DNA of 64,000 nucleotides from Syngnathus acus (taxonomy: Eukaryota > Chordata > Actinopteri > Syngnathiformes > Syngnathidae): the NCBI RefSeq assembly GCF_901709675.1, contig NC_051094.1, positions 17,708,501 to 17,772,500 of the forward strand. Reading direction: 5' to 3'. Below, in pieces: positions 29,530 to 40,204 of the stretch. Numbering within the stretch: position 1 is the stretch's first letter; each line of letters begins with the position of its first letter. A program made the translations under genes and the position numbers. Under the pieces are notes generated by a model that saw nothing but the letters and a program-made list of their open reading frames with translations, made no database searches and had not been told where the DNA came from.

Positions 29530-31270
29530 ATTGCAATTCCTGAAGAAATTGCGTGTGAAGGTGAAGAAGAATGATGTTGAAACAAGTTGAATCGGTTGAA
29601 AAATGTAGAAATGAGAAGGGAAAAGGAATTGGGTGTGAATTTCAAAATAAAAGATGTGAAGTTTTTGGTAAGTGGGAAGTTGTGGAATAGGTAGAAAAAT
29701 GATGAACAGTTGAAAGTTGGAATGGGTTGAATCGGTTGAAAAATGTAGAAATGAGAAGGGAAAAAGGAATTGGGTGTGAATTTCAAAATAAAAGATGAAG
29801 TTTTTGGTAAGTTGTGGAATAGGTAGAAAGATAATGAACAGTTGAAAGTTGGAATGGGTTGAATCGGTTGAAAAATGTAGAAATGAGAAGGGAAAAAGGA
29901 ATTGGGTGTGAATTTCAAAATAAAAGATGAAGTTTTTGGTAAGTTGTGGAATAGGTAGAAAGATAATGAACAGTTGAAAGTTGGAATGGGTTGAATCGGT
30001 TGAAAAATGTAGAAATGAGAAGGGAAAAAGGAATTGGGTGTGAATTTCAAAATAAAAGATGTGGAGTTTTTGGGAAGTTGTGGAATAGGTAGAAAAATGA
30101 TGAACAGTTGAAAGTTGGAATGGGTTGAATCGGTTGAAAAATGTAGAAATGAGAAGGGAAAAAGGAATTGGGTGTGAATTCCAAAATAAAAGATGTGAAG
30201 TTTTTGGTAAGTTGTGGAATAGGTAGAAAGATAATGAACAGTTGAAAGTTGGAATGGGTTGAATCGGTTGAAAAATGTAGAAATGAGAAGGGAAAAAGGA
30301 ATTGGGTGTGAATTTCAAAATAAAAGATGTGAAGTTTTTGGGAAGTTGTGGAATAGGTAGAAAAATGATGAACAGTTGAAAGTTGGAATGGGTTGAATCG
30401 GTTGAAAAATGTAGAAATGAGAAGGGAAAAAGGAATTGGGTGTGAATTTCAAAATAAAAGATGTGAAGTTTTTGGTAAGTAGTGGAATAGGTAGAAAAAT
30501 GATGAACAGTTGAAAGTTGGAATGGGTTGAATCGGTTGAAAAATGTAGAAATGAGAAGGGAAAAGGAATTGGGTGTGAATTTCAAAATAAAAGATGTGAA
30601 GTTTTTGGTAAGTGGGAAGTTGTGGAATAGGTAGAAAAATGATGAACAGTTGAAAGTTGGAATGGGTTGAATCGGTTGAAAAATGTAGAAATGAGAAGGG
30701 AAAAAGGAATTGGGTGTGAATTTCAAAATAAAAGATGTGAAGTTTTTGGTAAGTGGGAAGTTGTAGAATAGGTAGAAAAATGATGAACAGTTGAAAGTTG
30801 GAATGGGTTGAACCGGTTGAAAAATGTAGAAATGAGATGGGGAAAAGGAATTGGGTGTGAATTTCAAAATAAAAGATGTGAAGTTTTTGGTAAGTTGTGG
30901 AATAGGTAGAAAAATGATCAACAGTTGAAAGTTGGAATGGGTTGAATCGGTTGAAAAATGTAGAAATGAGAAGGGAAAAAGGAATTGGGTGTGAATTTCA
31001 AAATAAAAGATGTGAAGTTTTTGGTAAGTGGGAAGTTGTGGAATAGGTAGAAAAATGATGAACAGTTGAAAGTTGGAATGGGTTGAATCGGTTGAAAAAT
31101 GTAGAAATGAGAAGGGAAAAAGGAATTGGGTGTGAATTTCAAAATAAAAGATGTGAAGTTTTTGGGAAGTTGTGGAATAGGTAGAAAGATAATGAACAGT
31201 TGAAAGTTGGAATGGGTTGAATGGGTTGAAAAATGTAGAAATGAGAAGGGAAAAAGGAAATATTGGTGAA
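29530..31270 (+). repeat. 132-141 bp minisatellite array, about 13 units
   Basis: Starts of GTTGAAAGTTGGAATGGG fall at 29709, 29841, 29973, 30107, 30241, 30375, 30509, 30649, 30790, 30924, 31065 and 31199, giving steps of 132, 134 and 140-141 bp. The longer units differ mainly by a few bases near GGTAAGTGGGAAG. Units are much more alike than those at 27-28.6 kb, suggesting recent array expansion. All three minus frames lack stops over long stretches because the unit lacks them, so the long frame there is not a gene. Confidence 0.92.
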
Positions 31271-31610
31271 TTGGGTGTGAATTTCAAAATAAAAGATGAA
31301 AACGTGAAAATTTTGAATTTGGCAAGTTTGGGAATGTCCCCAATGTGATTTGAATGTGTTGAATGATGTGAATTTCAAACTGGAACAACGTAAATGTGAA
31401 ATGTTGAATCTGCCATTAAGAATGAATGGGGAAAAAATTGCCGGAAATTTGTGAATTTTGTGAAAACGGAAAATTTTTGGAAGGAAAAAAATGTAAGCAC
31501 CCATGTCATGAATATTTGGAATAAGTGAAAAGTGGAACGGAGTGAATCGGTTGAAGTATGTGGAAGTAGTTAATCAGCAAAAAAGTGAGCAGAAGATGTA
31601 GAATAATAAT

Positions 31611-31857
31611 GAAGTACAGGAATAACAATAGTGTGAAGGTTTCACCTTCACACTAATAATAAAGGACAGGAATAACAATAGTGTGAAGGTCTTCACCTTC
31701 ACACTAATAATAAAGGACAGGAATAACAATAGTGTGAAGGTCTTCACCTTCACACTAATAGAGGACAGGAATAACAATAGTGTGAAGGTCTTCACCTTCA
31801 CACTAATGAAGGACAGGAATAACAATAATTATCTTCACCTTCACACTAATAATGTAT
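31611..31857. repeat. Hairpin minisatellite, five units of about 48-50 bp
   Basis: Unit GGACAGGAATAACAATAG followed by AGTGTGAAGGT-CTTC-ACCTTCACACT, an 11-bp perfect inverted repeat with a 4-base loop. Three units carry the full palindrome; the first and last are altered. Confidence 0.92.
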
Positions 31858-31907
31858 TTGATATTTGTTGCGATTAGCTAGCAACCAGATCCGGGTTACC
31901 TACTGTT

Positions 31908-31983
31908 GTCAGCTGGGATAGGCTCCAGAACGCACACAACCCTCGTGAGGACAAAAGCAATTAAGAAGATAGATGTATGGATA
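31908..31983 (+). mobile_element. SINE-B 3' fragment
   Basis: GTCAGCTGGGATAGGCTCCA to GAAGATAGATGTATGG, a diverged 3' end of SINE-B in sense orientation. Confidence 0.65.
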
Positions 31984-32043
31984 TTTGTTCAATTGCACTA
32001 CAATCAACCGGATATAAAATATGTAATACTGTGATATACTAAC

Positions 32044-32129
32044 CTTGATGGAGCATTGGATTTAGCTGATGCCTGTCTCTGGGAAATGTATGGGTATTGC
32101 TTGGTGTCAAGTTTATCCTCAATGGCATC
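32044..32129 (-). CDS. stxbp1: stxbp1 coding exon
   Basis: 86 bp, acceptor CCAACAG, donor GTTAGT on the minus strand. It begins in phase 0 with [18 protein letters not shown] and ends with two bases of a Ser codon completed by the next exon. EDKLDTKxYPYIS is the strongly conserved segment of domain 3b/2 of Munc18-1. The following 11 residues ([11 protein letters not shown]-like) are variable, as expected for the disordered linker before ARYGxWHKN. Confidence 0.97.
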
Positions 32130-32492
32130 CTGTTGGAACACAAGGTAAATGTCCTGACTTTGACAGATTTTATTCTAACCCATACTTAAACTACCAATCA
32201 TGGCTGTTCAGCTGACACACTGCTAATACCTGCTAGACAATGAACCATAAATGACTCATACGTACATACTCAAATTAATTTACACACAAATAACAGTGAT
32301 AGATGTATAAATGATAATTTGTCAAACAAAACGGACGGACAGATAGACTGACAGACAGACGAGAATTAAAGTATGAACACATTTTATGGGCCATAAAGTC
32401 GTTTGTCTAACTGGAGTTGCCATAGCATGACGTAGTCGAACAGCGCACGTCTTCCGCTCCGCTCAGAGGCAGTTTTGCATTTTACTCCCTTC

Positions 32493-32800
32493 CAGCTCAG
32501 TGGCCTAGTGATAGAGTGTCCACCCTGAGACTGGAAGGTTGTGGGTTCAAACCCCGGCCGGGTCATACCAAAGACTATAAAAATTGGACCCATTGCCTCC
32601 CTGCTTGGCACTCAGCATCAAGGGTTGGAATTGGGGGGTTAGATCACCAAATGATTCCCGAGCGCGGCACCGCTGCTGCTCACTGCTCCCCTCTCCCCCA
32701 GGGGATGGATCAAAATCACACGGGGTTGGGTTAAATGCAGAGGACAAATTTTACCACACCCAGATGTGTGTGTGACGATCATTGGGACTTTAACTTAACT
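32493..32800 (+). mobile_element. SINE-A, full length
   Basis: A box TGGCCTAGTGA, B box GGTTCAAACCC, body and GATCATTGGGACTTTAACTT tail. It lies in intron DNA between the exon and the pogo-like element, antisense to stxbp1. Confidence 0.9.
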
Positions 32801-33347
32801 AACTTTTTCAGCCAATCTGAATGATCACCATTTAAGATATACTGCAATTGATAATATTGCAGTTGCAAAAAATTACCGTATTTTTCGGACTAAAAGTCGC
32901 TCCGGAATATAGGTCACAATAGCCATAAAATGCACAATAACGTGGAAAAAAAACATATATATAAGTCGCTCCGGAGTATAAGTCGCATTTTGGGGGAAAT
33001 TTATTCGACAAAATCCAACACCAAGAACAGACATGAACGAGCAACAACAGGCTAAATGATAGGTATGCTAACGTGACATAAACACAAACGAAGAGCTGAG
33101 AACGGGCCTGACGTAACATTCAGAGTTATTCAAAAAACTATTACAGAAATAACACGTTTATAAAACCATCTGTGTCACTCCAATTCATTAAATCCATCGA
33201 TCGTCCTTTGTCAACAATGGGTGCGCGCCGCTGACGGCGCTTGCATTTCAAAATATTCCACAGGCTCATATAACGATATATAAATTATATATCAAATAAC
33301 TGTTATATAAGCAATAATATTATCAAACCATCTGTGTCACTCTAAAT

Positions 33348-33628
33348 CAGGGGTCACTACATCAGTCGCCCGCAGCGAACACATCAGTCGGCCATAGGCC
33401 AGTTCTAAAAATAGTTTACAGTACACTGGTGAAGAGCATGCAATGCCAGGCTTCCCACTAACATTAATGTTCAGTGTCTTCACATAGAATATCATTAATA
33501 AAAATATAAAATTAAAGGTACACTGTGTAACTTTGTTATTTCAGAAGTGTATTATCAAAGTGGTCGCCCTTTGCATTATTCGGTGCCCTTGAAGTAGCTC
33601 CCAACTTCAAAAAGGTTGGTGACCCCTG
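33348..33628. mobile_element. hAT MITE
   Basis: CAGGGGTCACTAC and complementary GTTGGTGACCCCTG ends, with a perfect 8-bp duplication CTCTAAAT (33340-33347, 33629-33636). Confidence 0.9.
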
Positions 33629-33779
33629 CTCTAAATCATTAAATCCATCGATCAAATTCCTCGACCTTTGTCAACAACGCCGCGCGTGCGCCCTGACGTC
33701 AGCCTCGTTGTTATTCCACAGATCTAGTATATAACTATATTGTAGCGTTAACAAAGTACAAGGACCCAAGCACCGGCGT

Positions 33780-34125
33780 CGACTTCCAGGCGTGTGGCGG
33801 CGTGGACTTCCATCCCCGGAGGTGGCACTTCCAGCCACGGAGGTGAAAGAAAGCTCCATGGAATAGGACTGGCCGTGCATAAAAGCTATGTCCGAGCCCC
33901 ATCCACTGTCCCCGGACAGCCACCCGGCCGAGCACCGGCCCCCGACTTCCATCCACGGAGGTGAAAGAGAGCTCCATAGAGTAGGACCGGGCATGGGTAA
34001 AAGCCATGTCCGAGCCCCATCCACCCTCCCCGAACAGCCACCCGGCTGAGCGCCGGCCCCAGACTTCCATCCACGGAGGTTAAAGAGAGCTCCGTAGAGT
34101 AGGACCGGGCGTGTGTAAAAGCCAT
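33780..34125. repeat. GC-rich tandem units within the pogo-like element
   Basis: About 120-bp units with CTTCCATCCACGGAGGT, AAAGAGAGCTCCATAGAGTA and AGCCACCCGGC repeat about three times. Confidence 0.8.
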
Positions 34126-34429
34126 AATAATTTTTCAAACCTTCTGTGTCACTCCAAATCCTTAAATCCTTCAAACTCTTCGTCCTCCGTGTCACTTACA
34201 AACAAAGCCGCTAATGATGCCGGTAGTACGTGGGGCCATTCGTCATCTTCGTCATCCTGTGATCAATCTTTGTCATTTTTGTAAATAACCGCCACGCCGC
34301 GCCACGCCGCGCCACGCTGCTGACGTCACTTGAAATTCAAATTACAGTAATCCCTTGCTACATCGTGGTTTTTTTAGCGTGGTTTCACTTTTTTTTTTTT
34401 TTTTTAATTTATGAAAATATTCACATATT

Positions 34430-36088
34430 CCGTTGTTTTCCATGTATAATGCGCCCCCATGTATAATACGCACCCTAAAAATGGCATGTCGATGCTGGAA
34501 AAAAGCCTGTACCCATGTATAATACGCACCCAAATTTTGACTTTTTAAAAAAATTCTTTTTTTTTTTTTTTTTTAAAGTCCCAATGATCGTCACACACAC
34601 GTCTGGGTGTGGTGAAATTTGTCCTCTGCATTTGACCCATCCCCGTGTGATTTTGATCCATCCCCTGGGGGAGAGGGGAGCAGTGAGCAGCAGCGGCGCC
34701 GCACTCGGGAATCATTTGGTGATCTAACCCCCCAATTCCAACCCTTAATGCTGAGTGCCAAGCAGGGAGGCAATGGGTCCCATTTTTATAGTCTTTGGTA
34801 TGACCCGGCCGGGTTACTTAAGTCCGTAAACGTAAAATTATTTCAGAAAAAAGATCATCTTTGGGAACAACCGGATGTTATTCTGCCGGTCAGTATCACT
34901 GCGCATGCAGTAGCAAACTCGATAGCGAAGAAATATGTGAGACTCTCAACGGGATCACCAATATTTGAGTGATGTTACAGTTATTTATCACAATTATTTA
35001 TTATTATAATATAATATATATAATATACATAATAATTATTTATTTATTATTCACAATTGTCATGGTGATCTTTCTGGTGATTTTTTAACTAGGCTGGATG
35101 TATTTTTTTTGTTGGCGTTGATTTCTCCGACTGCCCATAAAGGCACCACTGCAATCGGTTAGGACAGGTTAAAATGAAAAGAGAGGAAAGTGACGTGCGG
35201 ACATGTGAAAAAGGAGAGAAGTTGAAGAGGAATAAAACCACCCTTGGAAACCAAAACTTGCCCCTCGTCGTGACTCGGAGCCGCAACAAATGTTTCGGAT
35301 TTGTGTAAGGTACATTGTGACAGCAAACGAGCAGGTGATCGAGCAAACGTCTGATACGAGAGCATTGTGTTCGTATGGAGCGTGTTTGAAGTGAACAGCA
35401 TAGAAGAAAGGAACAAGGCAAAGTGTTGTGAAATAAAATATTACCTGTAATACGCATTTTGTTATTTGCTGATTGAAACTGCTAATTAAACTGTGAATTG
35501 AAACTAATAGGGAGAAAACCGAACTCTCGCTCTTTATATAGCTGACGTGTCTTGCGCATCCGTTCTGCGCATCTGTAATGGCGGCCTCCATATGATATAT
35601 GGGGTCTGCGATGGAGATTAAAAAACAAACAATATTTGACAATAACACACCATCAAGGATTGCATCATCCCATCAAACGATGTGTCGTCAATTATGAATT
35701 TTACTGACTAAGTGTGTTGGGCAGGATGGTGAATGCGATGCGCGATTGACGTGTCTTGCGCATCCGTTCTGCGCATATGTCATGGCGGCCTCCGTATGAT
35801 ATCCGTGTGATATATAAAACAAACAATATTTGACAATAACACACCATCAAGGATTGCACCATCGCATCAAACAATGTGTCGTCAATTATGAATTTTACTG
35901 ACTAAGTGTGTTGGGCAGGATGGCTGAATGCGCTGCGCGATTGACAACAAACAAGAAGAAAGGTGATTTCAAGTTTTATTTCGAGGGAGATTTTCTTCAA
36001 AAATCGTTGTACCCATGTATAATACGCACCCAAGATTTTAGGACAATAAATTAGTTAAATTTCGCGCATTATACATGGAAAAAAACGG
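34430..36088 (-). mobile_element. Pogo-like MITE, copy D (longest), with SINE cargo
   Basis: Left end TTCCGTTGTTTTCCATGTAT is slightly degenerate; right end TACATGGAAAAAAACGG is followed by TA (36089-36090). It has the SINE-A cargo (34575-34813) at the same junction as copy A, and a 5' block duplicated in tandem (about 35560-35700 and 35750-35930: GCGCATCCGTTCTGCGCAT, ACACACCATCAAGGATTGCA). Confidence 0.82.
34575..34813 (-). mobile_element. SINE-A lacking head, inside pogo-like copy D
   Basis: AAAGTCCCAATGATCGTCAC to GACCCGGCCGGGT, then the MITE sequence TACTTAAGTCCGTAAACG. Same junction as in copy A. Confidence 0.9.
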
Positions 36089-36357
36089 TAAGTCGCTCCT
36101 CAGTATGTCGCCCCCCCACCCAAACTATGAAAAAAACGCGACTTATAGTCCGAAAATTACAGTAATTTAAAACACACTGACTTTGACTTTTCGTTGCACT
36201 TGGAAATCTGAACTGAATTAAATTGACACGTTTCTTCACAATTTATTTGCTACGTTTTACTTAGGTTTGTTCTTGCTTGCATTTTGAAAATATGTTTTGA
36301 ATTTTAAAACATTGATTGGTGTCGCAAACAATGACAACTAAACCATGACAGTGATTT

Positions 36358-36739
36358 TGTCACGACTCGTCCCCGGTTGTTTTATTATATGGAGGTTGTC
36401 ATGATTTCTGTCCGTCTGTGTACTCGCCCCTCCCTTCCTGTGTCAACTCACAATCAATGTACTGATCACAGTCACCTGCCTCTCGTTACCTGTCTCGTAT
36501 TTAAGTCCTGTCTGCGTGTCACTCCCCTGTCGGATCATTGCTGTCTTTTGTCTCACGTCTGTTCAGTTTCTGTTGTTGTGGTAGTGTCTTGATGTCTTTT
36601 GTCTCACGTCTCTGTTCAGTTTCTTTTGTTGGTTTTGTTTGTAAGTTACGTCAGTCTGCCGAGTCTGTTAGTTTGTGTTCTCCAATAAACCCTGGTCCAA
36701 GCTGCATTTGGTCGCCCTGCTCCATTTCGATCCGTGACA
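36358..36739 (+). mobile_element. Solo LTR (Gypsy-like)
   Basis: 382 bp from TGTCACGACTCG to GATCCGTGACA with a perfect 5-bp duplication GATTT (36353-36357, 36740-36744). It contains GTATTTAAGTCCTG as TATA-like region and CCAATAAACCCTGG as poly(A) signal. No internal region remains, so it is a recombination product. Confidence 0.88.
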
Positions 36740-36764
36740 GATTTTAGTAGTGTGAATGGTAATA

Positions 36765-39612
36765 AAGCCTCTGAAAAAAGAGCTCTCAGGAAAAGCAAAG
36801 GGAGGTGGTCTATGTTTCTCTTTTAATGAACGTTGGTGTACTGATGTCACGGTGTTGAAAGAGTCTTGCAGCCCTCTCCTAGAAACACTTCATAAACTGC
36901 CGGCCGTTTTATTCACCACGTGAGTTCTCCTCGCGCTTAATGGCGGCCGTTTACATTCCACCACACGCACGTGCGATCGAAGCCATGCAGCTGCTGGCTG
37001 ATCGGGTAACAGACATGGAGAAAATACTACCAAACTCACTAATCATTGTTTTGGGTGATTTTAACAGGGCGAACCTCGCATACGACCTCCCCAAATACAG
37101 ACAGCAAATAATGTGTCCCACCAGAGGGACACAGACACTGGACCACTGCTACGCCGTAATAAAGGACGCATACTGCTCTGTGCCCCGTGCAGCTTTAGGA
37201 CTCTCAGACCACTGTCTAGTTCATCTGATCCCAACCTATAGGCAGAAATTAAAAACTTCTAAGCCTGTGGTGAGGAAGTGGACAGTGGAGTCAAAGCAGG
37301 ACCTCCAAGCCTGCTTTGACTGCACCGATTGTTTTTTTTTTTAAGCTGCAACTTCAGACCTGCATGAACTCACCGATACTGTGACATCAGACATCAGCTT
37401 TTGTGAGGACTTGTGTGTGCAGACTAAGACCTTCTGCACGTACATCAGCAAACCGTGGTTTACACCAAATCTCAGGATGCTGCGCAAAGCCAAGGAGGAG
37501 GCTACATGAGTGGGGGCCGAGACCTTTTCAGGCAGGCCAGGAACACACTGACCCGAGAGATCCGGAAAACTAAGAGGAGCTATGGGCAGAGCTTGGAGAG
37601 ACACCTCTCTGCCAATCCTGATCCCTCATCAGTGTGGAAAGGTCTGCAGAGCATCACGGGCTACAAGAAACCAACCCCCCGCAAACCAGCTAAACAGGTT
37701 TTACTGCAGGTTTGAACAGTCACCCGCACAACAGGACCTCCTGCATCACAATCGACATACACACCATACGCACCTCCCCCCACAACCCCCCTGTCCACAC
37801 CTCCATCATCGTTATCACCTACTCTCTCTCTTACAGAAGCCGCACCCGCACTTCAGATTCGCGAGGAGGAGGTGTGTCAGATGTTCCGGAGACAAAAGTT
37901 CAGGAAGGCACCAGGCCCAGACGGCGTGTCACCCTCCGGCCTGAAAGTCTGTGCTGAACAACTGGCACCTACCTTTGCACAGATCTTCAACCTTTCCCTG
38001 GAGCTGGGTGAGGTGCCCTCGTGCTTCAAGAGCTCCATCATCGTACCGGTGGCCAAGAAGCCCGCCATCACAGGTTTGAATGACTATAGACATGTCGCCC
38101 TGACATCTGTGGTCATGAAATCCTTCGAGAGGTTAGTGTTGAACCACCTGAAGGACATCACGGGCCCCCTGCTCGACCCCCTGCAGTTTGCCTACCGAGC
38201 AAACAGGTCGGTGGACGATGCGGTCAACATGAGACTGCATTACATCCTGCACCACCTGGACACCCCAGGGACGTACGCCAGGATCCTGTTTGTGGACTTC
38301 AGCTTGGCGTTCAATACCATTGCTCCTGACAACCTCCACCAGAAGCTCATCCAGCTCGCGGTGCCTTCCTCCACCTGTCAGTGGATCACCAGCTTCCTGA
38401 CCAACAAGAGACAGCATGTGAGGCTGTGGACCATCACATCCGACACCCGGACCACCAATCCTGGCGCCCCCCAGGGGTGCATCCTCTCCCCACTGCTCTT
38501 CTCTCTCGACACTAACGATTGCTCCTCAGGTGACTCTTTTGTGAAGCTCCTGAAGTATGCAGACGACACCACTCTCATCGGACTGATCCGGGATGGTGAC
38601 GAGACTGCATACAGACAGGAGGTGGAGCGTCTGGTCCACTGGTGCAGCCAAAACCACCTTGAGCTGAACCCGCTTAAGACCGTGGAGATGACAGTGGACT
38701 TCAGGAGAGACCCTTCACCACTTCCACCCCTCACTATCCAAAGTAATGCTATTTTCACCACAGAAACCTTCAAGTTCCTGGGATTCAAAATCTCTCGGGA
38801 CCTGAAATGGACCAGCCACATAGACTCTGTCCGGAAGAAGGCCCAGCAAAGGCTGTACTTTCTGAGACAGCTCAGGAAGTTCAACGTGCCACAGGAGCTG
38901 CTGAAGACCTTCTATACTGCAATCATCCAGTCAATCCTCTCCACCTCCATCAATGTCTGGTTTGGATCGGCCACCAAACAAGACAAGCACAGACTGCAAG
39001 GGACAATCAGGACTGCAGAAAAGATAATCGGGACCAACTATCTATCCAGGACTTGTACCTGTCCAGGATCAGGAAATGTGCAAGTAACATCTCTACGGAC
39101 CCTTCTCACCCAGGTCGCAGTCTGTTCGAACTACTCTCTCCGGACGGCGTTACAGAGCCCTGTACGCCAAAACCGGCAGACACAGACACAGCTTCTTCCC
39201 CCAGGCTGTCGCTCTGATGAACTCACACCACTCATAGAGTCTCAGAGACATTACTGTGCAATAACATCCTGCTCTCAATGCTTTACCTTTGGATTGTCCG
39301 TATTATGTGTACTATGTGTCCTTTCTGCATCCATTGCAGCCTGGTCATCCTGGAAGAGGAATCCTCCCATCTGTGGTCTCTTCTCAATGTTTCTCAATCC
39401 CCTAGCAGGAGTTTTGAGTTTTTTTCTTGCCCTTCTGGGAGTTTAAGATCAGGGGATGTTTGAGAATAATTGTCAATTTTTGCACATGTCGTCCTGAATG
39501 TTGTTAGCTACATAAATGTTGTACAGAGGCCGAGATCTACCGGAGTCAAATTCCTTGATTGGCATGCTCAAACTTGGCAAATAAAAATATTGATTGATTG
39601 ATTGATTGATTT
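36765..39612 (+). mobile_element. L2/CR1-type LINE, 5' truncated
   Basis: Endonuclease remnant (VYIPPHARAIEAM, IIVLGDFNRANL, ALGLSDHCLVHL) is broken by stops and frameshifts between 37340 and 37870. From 37872 a 524-codon frame carries most of the RT: FRKAPGPDGVSPSGLK, ILFVDFSLAFNTIAPDNL, GAPQGCILSPLLFSL and catalytic LKYADDTTLIGL. The 3' end has the L2-style TTGGCAAATAAAAATATTGA and a (ATTG)n tail at 39584-39612. The last part of the frame is 3' UTR read-through. A large 5' part is missing. Confidence 0.92.
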
Positions 39613-40060
39613 ATTAGGAACTGTAATAATAATACAAAACTATAAGATGTAAGTTGCTAAACTGCATTACTTTTGTAACTGTTGTTGACACAGTGTAAAC
39701 ATTTCAGTCCACTCACAAGAGACTCTGACTTCCTTGCTCCAAATTCTCCAAGTCTGCTGCTCCTTATTTTGTGTCAGTCCCATCTGATAAAGGAAGCTGA
39801 CTATGCCTCTCAGTTCCACAAACCACAATACTATTGTTGTACCACATTGTTTTATTTCATCACAAACGTTGTGTGTGTTTAAAAAAAACTTTATTCATCT
39901 GTGTTACTTTATAAATAATGACAGACTAACGATGAAGACGGTTGTCCAAGCCAATGACAAAGGACGGACTGCCAGAATTTGGTGAATTGCCCACCTCTGG
40001 TAGTTCTCAATATCACTTATCCCTTTTAAGAACAAAATCATATTGCGCTAAACGACCCAC
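39613..40060. other. Unique intron sequence
   Basis: About 450 bp next to the exon with nothing recognised. Confidence 0.5.
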
Positions 40061-40162
40061 CTCAATGAGATCCTTGATGAGAGGAGTCCATCTTGAGAGT
40101 TGGTAGGTATGCTCACTGATTCGCTCCTTACGATCAGGCTTTTTGGTTTTCTTGGAAGTGGC
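40061..40162 (-). CDS. stxbp1: stxbp1 coding exon
   Basis: 102 bp, 34 codons, both ends in phase 0; acceptor ATTGCAG and donor GTGGGT on the minus strand. It encodes [20 protein letters not shown] then [14 protein letters not shown]. [20 protein letters not shown] is a Munc18-1 signature; exon length equals that of the mammalian counterpart as I recall it. The first residues (ATSKKTK) are the variable part. Confidence 0.97.
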
Positions 40163-40204
40163 CTGCAATGGAATCATTAGAATTTTTTATGATGATTACT
40201 ACAA

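Larger units (their letters stand above)
32876..36162 (-). mobile_element. Pogo-like element with tandem units, two nested insertions
   Basis: CCGTATTTTTCGGACTAAAA at the left and GACTTATAGTCCGAAAATTA plus CAG at the right, TA on both sides (32874-32875, 36163-36164). Same family as 51795-53023 (opposite orientation) and 13663-15443. It contains a hAT MITE (33348-33628) and pogo-like copy D (34430-36088). CAGTAATCCCTTGCTACATC at 34345 is a Tigger-like terminal motif inside it. No intact transposase. Confidence 0.85.

Noticed and set aside
29479-31287. 602-codon minus-strand open frame
   Set aside because: It is created by a stop-free 132-141 bp minisatellite unit; several frames are open at once and the product is a low-complexity repeat in which unit steps of 134 bp change the frame.
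31611-31857. CRISPR-like array of palindromic repeats
   Set aside because: Spacers are themselves repeated and no cas genes exist; a vertebrate minisatellite.
33671-34195. 174-codon minus-strand frame with repeated segments
   Set aside because: Produced by GC-rich tandem units of a pogo-like MITE; the repeated peptides appear in different frames.
36377-36747. Open frames over the solo LTR
   Set aside because: They lie within LTR sequence with promoter and poly(A) motifs; no protein similarity.
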